From Streptosporangium subroseum (GTDB lineage: Bacteria > Actinomycetota > Actinomycetes > Streptosporangiales > Streptosporangiaceae): a DNA stretch of 64,000 bases. Made by a program: the position numbers and the translations under genes. Below are positions 22,520-31,590 of the stretch, one piece after another. The notes below the pieces were generated by a model, which made no database searches, was not told the DNA's origin, and saw only the letters and a list, made by a program, of their open reading frames with translations. The stretch covers positions 62,001 to 126,000 of the forward strand of contig NZ_FZOD01000002.1 in the NCBI RefSeq assembly GCF_900188345.1, in the 5' to 3' direction. Position 1 is the first letter of the stretch. Each line of letters opens with the position of its first letter.

Positions 22520-25249
22520 CTATCGGACCACGACCGTTCGGATCTCCCACGGACCGAGGGCGAGTTCGAGTCCGTCCGCGACCGGCGCCGCGGAGAGGGG
22601 GCGGCCGAGCAGGTCGACCGTGGTGGCCTCGGTGAACGCGCCGGTCACGCGGACGGCCGATCCCGTGTCGCTCATCGCGGTCAACCGCACCTCGGTGCCG
22701 GCGCCGCGATCGTCGTCGGTGACGCGGCGGATGCTCGAGACGAGGATGTCCGTACCGTCGACCCGCACGCCGGTCGCGTCGGGGGGCAGCTGACCCCCGG
22801 CGGGCGCGGTCCCGCGGGCGACCAGCACGTCGTTGCGGAAGTCCTCGGCGAGAGCGACCGCGTTCGCGCCCTGCCAGCCGGTCGCCGAGGGCACGACGGC
22901 GAAGCGGTTCTCGACGCGCACGCCGAGATCCTGCGCGCCCGGTGCGGGGATCTCGCTCGCCGCGGGCTCGTCACGGAGCGGATGGATGTTGACGCTGATC
23001 GAGCCGATCGCGCGCAGCAGCGTGATGGCCAGTTCGGAGCCGTCGCCGACGAGTTCGTACTCGGTGGCGTGGTCGAGCAGTACGTTGGCGGCTCCGGCCG
23101 ACACGAACGAGCTCGCGGGGAAGGTCGGGATCGGGTATTCGCCCCAGCCACCCTCGGCGGTGAGCCCGCGCTCGGTGACGGCGAACTGCCCGGCGGACGC
23201 GGACACGGCCGCCGGCTCGGGCAGCGGCACGTGGAAGCGGAGCCGGTGGTCGGCGGAGGAGTTCAGGAACGACGTGGAGACGCGCACGAACGGCTCACCC
23301 ACGCGCACCTCCACGAGGGTCTCCACCGGGGTCGGCACGGTCCGGTCGCTGCGTAGATCACGCTCGGAGGAGAGCGCGGCGGGCCATTCGTAGACGCGGG
23401 TGACACGCATCCTCGAACGCAGCGGGCCGTTCTCGAGGAGTTCGACGGAGACCTCCGCCGGCTCCGACACGAGCACGTCCTTCGCCGGCGGAGCGTAGTT
23501 GTAGCTGTCGCCGCGGTCACCGCCGTCGACGAGGCGGCCGACTCCGTGCAGCACGGTGCCGTCGGCCCCGGTCACGTCCAGGGTGCCGTCGGCAGTGACC
23601 GCGACCTCGACCAGTCCGTTGGAAAGCGTGCGGGCCGTCGCCGTCGCGGGGGCGGACGCCGTCGACCGCGCGGCGGTCCGGTCGCTCGGTTCGACCCGGA
23701 AACTCGCAAGCCCGGAGGCGGGGACGTTCACGGGCACCAGCGCGGTCGCGCGGGCTTCCTCCAGCGTCAGCACCCTCCACTCACCCGGATGAGCGGCGGC
23801 CGCGGCGGCGACCTCACGGCGCAGGATCAGCAGGTCGAACGGTCCGCCGGCCGGCACCTCGGCGAGGTGGAAGACGAGCGAGCCGGGGGTGAGCTCGTAG
23901 TGGTCGATCAGGCGGCCGAAGAGCTCGCGGCGGTGGATGCGGCGCAGCACGCGTTCGAGCTGCGAGGCGTCCATGCGCTCGTCGCTGAGCACGGTCGGGG
24001 CCTGCGAGGTCAGCTGGGCGGGATGCGCCGAGCCGTCGGCGGCGGTCGCGACCAGAACGGTTCCCTCGGGCGGGGCCACGACGTCCACCTCGACCAGGGC
24101 CGTGCGCGGGAACGGCAGCGGGTTGGCGACCAGGTAGCCGTCGCTCGGCACCAGGGCGGCGGGCTCGGCGAGGGCCGCGTCCCGGACCGCCCGCGCGGCG
24201 TGCGCGGCTTCGGCGAGACGCGCCTCGACCTGGTCGGAGGTCTCGTCGGTGCCGGAGCCGACGACCGAGTCGTGCGCGGACGACTCGATGATCTTGTGCC
24301 ACGCGAGCGAGAGGAACGGCGAGTCGTCACGCTGGGACCACAGGGCGTTCACCCGCTCGGCGTGGTCGACGGTGCGCTCGGCGACGGCCATCCGCTGCTT
24401 GAGCCCGAGCCGTACGGAGAGCACGCCCGGGAGGATGTTGCCGCGCACGTGGCTGCGCAGCTCACCGGTGACGACGGCGGAGACCTCGTCGCGCACGTGC
24501 TTGCGAATGTACTCGTCGAGCGTCGCGATGGTGATGGCGCGCTCGTCGCTGGACGCCCGCCGCAGCCAGGTCGCGAGTTGCGGGTCGGGCGCGTTGTGGT
24601 CGGTGCCGGCCATCGCGAGCAGCGGATCGTCACCCCACCGCTCGGCCGTCATCTCCGCGTACTCGCCGAGCGCGCGCCCGATCTGGTCGGGCACCAGCAG
24701 GACGTCGAGGCCGTTGTCGTAGCCGTCGAAGAGGAACTCGGTGCGCACCTCGGAGCCGTCGGGAGCGCGCCAGCGGAAGGCGTGACCGTCGACGGAGCCG
24801 GGAACACCGCGCCACAGCGCCGCGTGCTCGATTCCGGCGCGCGCCAGGATCTGCGGCATCTGCGCGACGTGGCCGAACATGTCCGGCAGGTAGCCGATGG
24901 GCATCGAGCCGCCGAGGTCCGCCGCGGCCGCCCATCCCATCTGCAGGTTGCGCACGATGGTCTCGCCGGAGCACAGGAACTCGTCGAGCAGGATGAGCCA
25001 CGGCCCGATGGCGAGCCGGCCGCCGGTGACCAGCGCCGTGACCCGATCGCGGTTCTCCGGTCGAATCTCCAGGTAGTCCTCGATCGCGGCCATCTGCCCG
25101 TCGACGGTGAACCGGAAGTCCGGGTTCGCCTCGGCCGTCTCCAGCACGGTGTCGAGAGCGGTGACAAGCCGGTGCCGGAACACCTGGAACGGCTCATACC
25201 ATTCCCGGTCCCAGTGGAAATGGGGCACGAAGACGGCGGAGTTCTGCAT
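22520..25249 (-). CDS. Alpha-mannosidase, GH38 family
   Basis: A 909-residue GH38 enzyme. The N-terminal catalytic domain has the zinc site HFHWDREWY (residues 10-18) and the nucleophile Asp123 in GYLPDMFGHVAQM. A second zinc ligand is in WHKIIESSAHDSVVG, and it continues into the alpha-mannosidase middle and C-terminal beta domains. No secretion signal. The ATG at 25249 is preferred because family members start a few residues before HxHWDREW; the frame extending to 25939 is a shadow of the permease. Together with the GH2 enzyme and importer it suggests cytoplasmic breakdown of an imported mannose/galactose-containing oligosaccharide. Confidence 0.93.
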   Translation of the reverse strand: MQNSAVFVPHFHWDREWYEPFQVFRHRLVTALDTVLETAEANPDFRFTVDGQMAAIEDYLEIRPENRDRVTALVTGGRLAIGPWLILLDEFLCSGETIVRNLQMGWAAAADLGGSMPIGYLPDMFGHVAQMPQILARAGIEHAALWRGVPGSVDGHAFRWRAPDGSEVRTEFLFDGYDNGLDVLLVPDQIGRALGEYAEMTAERWGDDPLLAMAGTDHNAPDPQLATWLRRASSDERAITIATLDEYIRKHVRDEVSAVVTGELRSHVRGNILPGVLSVRLGLKQRMAVAERTVDHAERVNALWSQRDDSPFLSLAWHKIIESSAHDSVVGSGTDETSDQVEARLAEAAHAARAVRDAALAEPAALVPSDGYLVANPLPFPRTALVEVDVVAPPEGTVLVATAADGSAHPAQLTSQAPTVLSDERMDASQLERVLRRIHRRELFGRLIDHYELTPGSLVFHLAEVPAGGPFDLLILRREVAAAAAAHPGEWRVLTLEEARATALVPVNVPASGLASFRVEPSDRTAARSTASAPATATARTLSNGLVEVAVTADGTLDVTGADGTVLHGVGRLVDGGDRGDSYNYAPPAKDVLVSEPAEVSVELLENGPLRSRMRVTRVYEWPAALSSERDLRSDRTVPTPVETLVEVRVGEPFVRVSTSFLNSSADHRLRFHVPLPEPAAVSASAGQFAVTERGLTAEGGWGEYPIPTFPASSFVSAGAANVLLDHATEYELVGDGSELAITLLRAIGSISVNIHPLRDEPAASEIPAPGAQDLGVRVENRFAVVPSATGWQGANAVALAEDFRNDVLVARGTAPAGGQLPPDATGVRVDGTDILVSSIRRVTDDDRGAGTEVRLTAMSDTGSAVRVTGAFTEATTVDLLGRPLSAAPVADGLELALGPWEIRTVVVR

Positions 25250-25308
25250 GGGGAGAGGGGACCTTCTGCTGGTGGGAACGTGGGAGACAGGGGGGCGGTG
25301 GTACGGGG

Positions 25309-26166
25309 TCACTTGATCGAGCCGGAGGCGAGTCCGGTGCGCCAGAACCGCTGAAGGAGGATGAACAGGATGATCACGGGCACGATCGAGACCAGCGAGC
25401 CGGTGATCACGGATTCCTGAAGAAGCGGGGCACGGGCGGTCTGACCGTTCCACTGGTAGAGCCCGAGGGTGATCGGAAAGAGCGACTCCTTCTGGAGCAT
25501 CACCATCGGCAGGAAGAAGTTGTTCCAGATGCCGACGAACTGGAACAAGAAGATGGTCACCAGCGACGGCGTCAGCAGCTTGAGCGCCACCGAGAAGAAC
25601 GTGCGGAACTCGCCGGCGCCGTCCAGGCGCGCCGACTCGAGGATCTCCTCGGGGACGGCGGCGGCGGTGAAGATGCGGGCGAGGTAGACGCCGAACGGGC
25701 TGACGATGCTGGGCAGGAACACCGCGAGGTAGGTGTTGACGATCCCGGTCGCCGAGAACAGGAGGAACAGCGGGAGCGCGAGCGCGGTGGTGGGAACGAG
25801 GACGCCGCCGAGGATGACGGAGAACAGGAACTCGCGGCCCCGGAACTTGAACTTGGCGAGCGCGTAGCCGCACAGCGCGGAGATCAGGGTTCCGACGGCC
25901 GCGCCCAGCACCGCGTAGATCACGCTGTTCAGGGCCCACCGCCCGAAGATGCCGTCGCTGCGGCTGAACAGGGTGTCCAGATTCTTGAACAGGTCGAAGT
26001 GCGAGAACGTCAGCCCGAAGGTGGAGGCGAGGTCGCCCTGTGGTTTGGTCGCCGCGACGATCAGAAAGTAGAGCGGCAGCAGGAAGTAGATCGCCAGGAG
26101 GAACATCAGAGCCATGGCGGCCGTGCGGCTGACGCGGCTTTCGCGGGTCGGGGTCTGGTTGCTCAC
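25309..26166 (-). CDS. Carbohydrate ABC transporter permease (second, MalG-type)
   Basis: A 285-residue protein with six predicted membrane segments, beginning AAMALMFLLAIYFLLPLYFLIV. The EAA loop that docks the ATPase is EEILESARLDGAGEFRTFFSVAL followed by LTPSL. GTG at 26166 overlaps the stop of the first permease (GTGA). It is part of a CUT1-type importer; the ATP-binding subunit is not in the cluster, so a shared MsiK-type ATPase is likely (known for related actinomycete sugar importers). Confidence 0.92.
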   Translation of the reverse strand: MSNQTPTRESRVSRTAAMALMFLLAIYFLLPLYFLIVAATKPQGDLASTFGLTFSHFDLFKNLDTLFSRSDGIFGRWALNSVIYAVLGAAVGTLISALCGYALAKFKFRGREFLFSVILGGVLVPTTALALPLFLLFSATGIVNTYLAVFLPSIVSPFGVYLARIFTAAAVPEEILESARLDGAGEFRTFFSVALKLLTPSLVTIFLFQFVGIWNNFFLPMVMLQKESLFPITLGLYQWNGQTARAPLLQESVITGSLVSIVPVIILFILLQRFWRTGLASGSIK

Positions 26167-27110
26167 AGTCCGGCCCTCTTCGAGGTCAGTCGCATGAACC
26201 CGAAGCTCAAGACGAAGGTGATGACGGCGATGACCACGGAGATCGCCGCTGCCTGCTGGTAGTTGTTCCCGGAGGCCACCGCGTACGCGAGCATGTTCGG
26301 GGTGAACGTGCTCGAGATGTTCGAGGAGATCTGGCGCAGCACGGCCGGCTCGGCGTAGAGCTGCAGCGTGCCGATGATCGAGAACACCGTGGTGAGGATG
26401 ATCGACGGCGCGATGATCGGGACTTTGATCCGCCACGCGATCGCCCAGTTGCTCGCACCGTCGAGCTTGGCGGCCTCGTAGAGCTCCTGCGGGATCGCCT
26501 GCAGTGCCGAGAACATGATCAGCATGTTGTAGCCGGTCCACAGCCAGGTGGAGACGTTCGCCGCCGACCACAGCACGGCGCCCGGGCCGAGGAAGTCGGG
26601 CTGGAGGCCGATGGCTTTCAGCAGGTCGACGAGGGGGCTGAGCTGCGGCGAGTAGAGGAACGACCACATGATCGCGGCGATGACGCCGGGCACGGCATAC
26701 GGCATGAACGCCGTGATGCGGAAGAACCCCTTCAGCTTCAGCAGGGGAGTGTCGAGCAGCAGCGCGATGATCAGCGCGACGAACAGCATGACCGGCACCT
26801 GCACGATGCCGAACAGTCCGATGCGCCCGATGCTGGACCAGAACTCCGTGTTCTGGAACACCTGAACGTACTGCTCGAAGCCGCCGAAGGCCGTGTACGA
26901 CGTGCCGTACTGGCCGCCGGTGCGGCGCACGACGAGGAAGCTCTGCCAGACGGCGTAGGCGATCGGCACCAGGTAGAACAGCACGAACGGGAGGAAGAAC
27001 GGGAGCAGGAAGGCGGCGATGGTGCCCGCCCGGGGGCCGCCGCCGTTGTGACGGCTGCGGCCTCCGGTCGTTGCCACCACGCGGGTCGCGCGGGTTGCGA
27101 TGTCAGTCAT
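26163..27110 (-). CDS. Carbohydrate ABC transporter permease (first, MalF-type)
   Basis: A 315-residue protein: a basic N-terminus (TRATRVVATTGGRSRH) and six membrane segments starting AAFLLPFFLPFVLFYLVPIAYAVWQ. The EAA loop is QELYEAAKLDGASNWAIAWRI with VPIIAPS after it. ATG at 27110, 7 nt after the binding-protein stop. It forms the translocation pore with the second permease. Confidence 0.92.
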   Translation of the reverse strand: MTDIATRATRVVATTGGRSRHNGGGPRAGTIAAFLLPFFLPFVLFYLVPIAYAVWQSFLVVRRTGGQYGTSYTAFGGFEQYVQVFQNTEFWSSIGRIGLFGIVQVPVMLFVALIIALLLDTPLLKLKGFFRITAFMPYAVPGVIAAIMWSFLYSPQLSPLVDLLKAIGLQPDFLGPGAVLWSAANVSTWLWTGYNMLIMFSALQAIPQELYEAAKLDGASNWAIAWRIKVPIIAPSIILTTVFSIIGTLQLYAEPAVLRQISSNISSTFTPNMLAYAVASGNNYQQAAAISVVIAVITFVLSFGFMRLTSKRAGL

Positions 27111-27117
27111 GCCGCGG

Positions 27118-28470
27118 TCAGTTGCCCGCGACGGCCGGGATCGCCAGATCCTGCATCGATTTCAGTGCGGACGCCTGGGCGGCCGAGATCGCGTCGGTGA
27201 GCTTGCCGTCGCCGGCCGCCGCCTTGGCCAGCGCATCCTGGAGCGCCAGGTTCACGGTCTTCTGGGTGGGGCCCCAGGCGAAGCTGGTGTCGATGTTCTT
27301 GGACGACTCGGCGAAGACGTCGAAGATCTTCTCGTTGTTGTAGTACGGGACGCCTTCGGAGAGCGCGGGAAGCTCCAGCCCGGCGGTGGCCGCCGGGTAG
27401 AGACCGCCCAGCTTGTTCTCCATCGCGAGGGCTTCCGGGTCGCTGTTCAGCCAGGAGTTGAACTTGACCGACTCGTACAGGTGCGTGTTGCCCTTCATGA
27501 ACGCGACGGTGGATCCGCCCCAGTCGCCGGACGCGGCGCTCGAGCCCCACGTCGGCATCGGGACGATCGACCACTTGCCGGACTGGTCGGGCAGGTTGTC
27601 ACGGAACATGCTGTAGCCCCAGGCGGCGCCGATGTAGCTGGCGATCTGGTTCTTCTGGTACGCGGCGTACATCGGAGTCGAACCGTGGGCGAGGTCGGTG
27701 CGGACGAGCTTGGCGTCGATCAGCTTCTGCCAGTACTCGGCGACCTGCTTACTCTGGTCGGATTCGACGGTGACGTGCCACTTGTCGCCGGAGTAGCCGT
27801 ACATCTTGGCGTTGTTCTGCCAGAGGAGCCCGTTGAAGAACTCGGCGTTGTTCGGGTCGAAGAACGTGATGCTGAGGTTGGGGTCCGCGTCGTGCAGCTT
27901 CTGCGCGTCCGCCGCGTACTCGTCCCAGGTCTTCGGGACCTCGAGGTTGTGCTTCTTGAAGATGTCGCTGCGCACGAAGAGGGCCATCGGGCCGGTGTCC
28001 TGCGGGAAGGCGAACACGCCGGTGTCACCGAAGCTGCTCTGCGACCAGGTCCACGGCACGAACTTCGACTTGGCCGCGACGGCGTCCGCGCAGGCCGAGG
28101 CGTCCACGAAGGCGTCCTGGGTGCGCAGGCTGGGGAGCTGGTCGTAACCGACCTGAGCGAGCTCCGGCGCCTTGCCCGCCTTGAGGGCGTTGCCGATGAT
28201 GCCGTACTGGTCGGTGGAGATGTTCTTCATCTCGACCTGGATGTTCGGGTTGTTCTTGTTCCACAGGGCGACGACCTGGTCCATCCCCGGAACGGTGTTC
28301 CAGTACTGGAGGGTGACGTTGCCCTTCGCGGGCTCACAGGCGGCCGCGGGCGCGGCTGCGGATGCGTCACCCGACGGGGTGGGGGACGAGCACGCGGCGA
28401 GTCCGGCGGTACTGGCTGCCGCGGCGATGACGACACCCGCGAGCCGGATGCGCGTGACTGTGTTGCTCAT
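27118..28470 (-). CDS. Sugar-binding lipoprotein of the ABC importer
   Basis: A 450-residue extracellular solute-binding protein (family 1). The lipoprotein signal MSNTVTRIRLAGVVIAAAAS ends in the lipobox LAAC, so Cys is lipidated at about residue 26. The mature part has VTLQYWNTVPGMDQVVALWNKN and the PKTWDEYAADAQKL segment typical of CUT1 sugar-binding proteins. ATG at 28470 with GGAAGG upstream. First gene of the importer/GH38/GH2 operon, transcribed from the ROK-type promoter at 28633-28682. Confidence 0.92.
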   Translation of the reverse strand: MSNTVTRIRLAGVVIAAAASTAGLAACSSPTPSGDASAAAPAAACEPAKGNVTLQYWNTVPGMDQVVALWNKNNPNIQVEMKNISTDQYGIIGNALKAGKAPELAQVGYDQLPSLRTQDAFVDASACADAVAAKSKFVPWTWSQSSFGDTGVFAFPQDTGPMALFVRSDIFKKHNLEVPKTWDEYAADAQKLHDADPNLSITFFDPNNAEFFNGLLWQNNAKMYGYSGDKWHVTVESDQSKQVAEYWQKLIDAKLVRTDLAHGSTPMYAAYQKNQIASYIGAAWGYSMFRDNLPDQSGKWSIVPMPTWGSSAASGDWGGSTVAFMKGNTHLYESVKFNSWLNSDPEALAMENKLGGLYPAATAGLELPALSEGVPYYNNEKIFDVFAESSKNIDTSFAWGPTQKTVNLALQDALAKAAAGDGKLTDAISAAQASALKSMQDLAIPAVAGN

Positions 28471-28632
28471 GTTTTCCTTCCAGACAACGCCTGGCGACGG
28501 TGCTAGACCGGTCGACGTTGACACCTCAGGCAGGGGGATCTTGGGATGCCTTCCGGTGGGCATCGACCATGACGCAACGGTGTCGGTTCCAACACCGAGC
28601 GCAGTGGCGGGAATTAGCAAATCATGTGTTCA

Positions 28633-28682
28633 TAATCGGCCGCAACACTTTGTGAGGTCAAAACTTTGTGAGGACAAAGTTG
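28633..28682 (-). promoter_or_regulatory. Importer-operon promoter with ROK-type operator
   Basis: On the minus strand TTGACC (28662-28657) and GATTAT (28638-28633) form a -35/-10 pair with an 18-nt spacer. Immediately upstream is a perfect palindrome, aactttgt-N4-acaaagtt at 28663-28682, and a direct repeat of its left half (actttgtgagg near 28648) extends into the spacer. The shape resembles ROK-repressor (XylR/NagC) sites built on AGTTTGT/ACAAACT. The adjacent ROK gene is the obvious candidate regulator. Confidence 0.7.
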
Positions 28683-28689
28683 GACGTGA

Positions 28690-29931
28690 TCACTCCGCCG
28701 CGAGAAGCAGCGCGGAAGGCCGGGGCGAGAAGGTGTTGTCGAGCACCAGGGTCGCGGCTCCGACGGCGGCGACATCGACGGGGATCGCGGACTGGGCGAA
28801 CCGGATGGGGTGCGGCGGAATCAGGGCGGGATCGCTGCGCACCGCATCCGGCAGCGCACCGAGGATCACCGGGGAGACGCGCGTCCAGAACGGCCCGCCG
28901 AAGATGACCCGGTCGATGTCGAGGAGATTCACGATCACGACGATCGCGCGGGCCAGGGAACGGGCGGCGTCGGTCAGGATCGCGATCGCCTCGGGGCTCC
29001 CGGCCGCGGCGAGGGCCGCCAGCCTGCTGAACGCCGCATCCACGTCGACCGTGTCCTCGAGGTTGCCGGCCTCGGCCGCCGAGAGCACGCCGTCGAGCAC
29101 CGCACGCGCGACGAGCGCTCGCGGAACGGTGATGTAGCCGACGCAGCCGCGCCGGCCGCAGGTGCACACCGGACCGTCGGGATCGACGGTGATGTGACCC
29201 CCGTCACCCGCGTTGGAGCTGATGCCGCGAACGACCTCGCCCGCCACCGACAGGCCGGTGGCGAGACCGGTCCCGTAGTACATGAACGCGAAGTCGCGGC
29301 TGCTGTCGGGGCCCGCGAACCACAGCTCGGCGACGACCGCGGCCGTCGCGTCCTTCTCCAGCAGCACGGGCAGGCCCGTCGCCTCGGCGAGCGAGCGCCG
29401 CAAGGCCACCCGATGCCAGGTGGGCATCATCGGCGGGTTCAGGAGCACGCCGTCGTCGACGTTCACCGGGCCGGGCGACGCGATACCGATGCCGAGGATG
29501 CGGGACCTGTCGACGGCGGAACTCTCGATGAGCGCCTCGATCGCGTTCGCCATCTCGTCGATGACCGCGCTCGGGTCTCCCGCGGTCGGTGTGCCGGTGC
29601 GCGAGTGGTCCCGAACCTTGCCGGACAGGTCGACGAGTACGTAGGTCACCGCTGCGGGATCGATGTGCACCCCGACCGCGAAACCGCCGTCCGGGTTCAG
29701 TTTGACGACCGCCGCCGGCTTGCCGGGGCCGCTCATGCGCGTGCCGTGCTCGTCGACGAGACCGGCGTCGAGAAGGCGCCGGCAGACCTTCGTCACCGTC
29801 ATCCCGCTCAGGGCCGTCAGGGCGGCGAGTTCGGACCGGGTGATCCCCTCGGGGCGCCGGCGGATGGCGTCGAGAACGACCGTCTGGTTGTACTCACCGA
29901 CGGCGGGAAGGTTTGTTCCCGTGCGATCCAA
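28690..29931 (-). CDS. ROK-family transcriptional regulator
   Basis: A 413-residue protein: N-terminal winged HTH (about 15-70, GITRSELAALTALSGMTVTK and CRRLLDAGLVDE), then the ROK sugar-sensing domain with GIASPGPVNVDDGVLLN, EKDATAAVVAELWF, the GDGGHITVDPDGPVCTCG zinc/ROK motif followed by RRGCVGY. TTG start at 29931 with GGGGAG 6 nt upstream. It is transcribed in the same direction as the importer operon, just upstream of it, with its own upstream insulation by the 30016-30057 hairpin. It probably represses the importer operon, with a sugar ligand as inducer. Confidence 0.9.
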   Translation of the reverse strand: MDRTGTNLPAVGEYNQTVVLDAIRRRPEGITRSELAALTALSGMTVTKVCRRLLDAGLVDEHGTRMSGPGKPAAVVKLNPDGGFAVGVHIDPAAVTYVLVDLSGKVRDHSRTGTPTAGDPSAVIDEMANAIEALIESSAVDRSRILGIGIASPGPVNVDDGVLLNPPMMPTWHRVALRRSLAEATGLPVLLEKDATAAVVAELWFAGPDSSRDFAFMYYGTGLATGLSVAGEVVRGISSNAGDGGHITVDPDGPVCTCGRRGCVGYITVPRALVARAVLDGVLSAAEAGNLEDTVDVDAAFSRLAALAAAGSPEAIAILTDAARSLARAIVVIVNLLDIDRVIFGGPFWTRVSPVILGALPDAVRSDPALIPPHPIRFAQSAIPVDVAAVGAATLVLDNTFSPRPSALLLAAE

Positions 29932-30015
29932 GGCTGCTCCCCACGCGCTGTGGCCAGTGGAAGCCTAGCGGTGCCCTGTTCGGACTCGAACGCCACATCT
30001 CGACGTGCGGGACGA

Positions 30016-30057
30016 CACCTACGGACGCCCTTCCCCGTCTCCGGGCGTCCGTAGGTG
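30016..30057 (-). terminator. Terminator of the tldD/pmbA operon
   Basis: Perfect 15-bp stem: cacctacggacgccc at 30016-30030 and its complement at 30043-30057, with a 12-nt loop. It lies 83 nt past the pmbA stop and separates it from the ROK gene. No T-run. Confidence 0.85.
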
Positions 30058-30139
30058 ATCGATGCAGGTCAGGACCGTTTCCGGTCCGGGCGGGCGATTC
30101 GGCTCAGGTGTTTCGCACGGGGCGGGCCCCGGACCCGTC

Positions 30140-31507
30140 CTAGCTGGCCTGGCTGACCGTCGACATGTTGAAGTCGGGCACCCGGATCGGGGGCATGATC
30201 GCGCGGGTGAAGTAGTCGCTCCACTCGCGCGGCAGGGTCTGCTCGGAGGTGCCGATCTCGGTGAGACGGCGCAACAGGTCGACCGGGCTCTCGTTGAAGC
30301 GGAAGTTGTTCACCTCGCCCACGACCTCGCCGTTCTCGATCAGGTAGACGCCGTCACGGGTCAGCCCGGTGAGCAGAAGGGTCTGCGGGTCCACCTCGCG
30401 GATGTACCACAGGCAGGTGAGGAGCAGGCCGCGCTCGGTGGAGGCGATCATCTCCTCCAGCGAGCGTCCGCCCTCGGGGCCCCTCATGATCAGATTGTCG
30501 ATGTCCGGGGTCAGGGACAGACCGGTCAGCTCGGCCGAGTATCGGGTCTGCAGCAGGTTCGCCAGCCTGCCCTCGGCGATCCAGTCGGTGGGCGCCAGAG
30601 GCAGCCCGTTGTCGAACACCGAGCTCTGCCGGCTGGAGGCGTGCGCCACCACGAACGGCGCGCACTCGATGCCCGGCGCGGCGGGAGCCCCGGACAGGTG
30701 GATCGGCAGTTCGGAGAGGGTCTCCCCGACGCGGGTCCCGCCCCCGGGACTGGAGAAGACCGTGCGCCCCTCGAGCGCGTCGCGGGCTCCGGCCTTCCAA
30801 TAGAGGTAGATCATCAGATCGCTCACCGCCGTCGGCGGGAGCAGCGCCTCGTATCGGCCCGCGGGCAGGTCGATCCGGTTCTTCGCCCACTCCAGGCGCT
30901 GGGCCAGCGAGGCGTCCAGAGCCGCGACGTCCACGTCGGAGAAGTCGCGGGTGGCCACGCCGGTCCAGGCGGAGCGCTTCATGTCCGGAGACTTGGCGTT
31001 GAGCTCCAGGCGGCCGGTGGGCTGGGTGTGCCGGAGCCGCGTGCCGGTGGAGGTGCCCATGAAGGTCGTGGTGACGATGTGCTCGGCGAAGCCGTACAGC
31101 TTGCGCCCGCCCGCCTCGGCCGCGGCGAAGGCCTCGCCGAGCGCGGGGGCGAACGCGCCGAACACCTTGATCGACGTGACATCGGCGGGGGCGTCCCAGT
31201 CGGCCGAACGATCGCCCTCGACCAGCGGCCGGGCGTCCTCGGACGGCTGGGCGTCTTCGGCGGCGTGATCGGCCGCCGCGACGATGTCGGCGAGCTGCTC
31301 GGGGCGGACCGCCGCCCGCGACACCACGCCCACGCCCCGGCCCACGATCGAGATCACGGTGAGCTGCGAGGAGCGGGACACGCCATTGGTGGTGAGGGTG
31401 TTGCCCGCGAACCGCAGGTTGGCGCTGGAGCCCTCGTCCACGATGACGACGACGTCGTCGGCCGTGGAGAGGTCCAGAACCTTCTCGATCATCTCCTGGG
31501 GGCTCAT
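30140..31507 (-). CDS. TldE/PmbA-family metalloprotease subunit
   Basis: A 455-residue protein, partner of TldD. The family pattern is seen in ANLRFAGNTLTTNGVS, VGVVSRAAVRPEQL, MGTSTGTRLRHTQPTGRLEL, FDNGLPLAPTDWIAEG, and the C-terminal GLTRDGVYLIENGEVVGEVNNFRFNE. As expected for PmbA/TldE it lacks the HExxxH zinc motif, which is supplied by TldD; the heterodimer is a processive peptidase. The start is uncertain: ATG at 31507 follows AGGAG, while a TTG overlapping the tldD stop (TTGA) would add a 28-residue polar extension. No RiPP precursor is apparent nearby. Confidence 0.9.
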   Translation of the reverse strand: MSPQEMIEKVLDLSTADDVVVIVDEGSSANLRFAGNTLTTNGVSRSSQLTVISIVGRGVGVVSRAAVRPEQLADIVAAADHAAEDAQPSEDARPLVEGDRSADWDAPADVTSIKVFGAFAPALGEAFAAAEAGGRKLYGFAEHIVTTTFMGTSTGTRLRHTQPTGRLELNAKSPDMKRSAWTGVATRDFSDVDVAALDASLAQRLEWAKNRIDLPAGRYEALLPPTAVSDLMIYLYWKAGARDALEGRTVFSSPGGGTRVGETLSELPIHLSGAPAAPGIECAPFVVAHASSRQSSVFDNGLPLAPTDWIAEGRLANLLQTRYSAELTGLSLTPDIDNLIMRGPEGGRSLEEMIASTERGLLLTCLWYIREVDPQTLLLTGLTRDGVYLIENGEVVGEVNNFRFNESPVDLLRRLTEIGTSEQTLPREWSDYFTRAIMPPIRVPDFNMSTVSQAS

Positions 31508-31590
31508 CCCGCTCCTGTCCTCATCGCTCGTCGAGCCGGTCGCCGATGCGCTGTGTTCATGGGGTCCGTCGGGTCGCACGCGCTGCTCGC

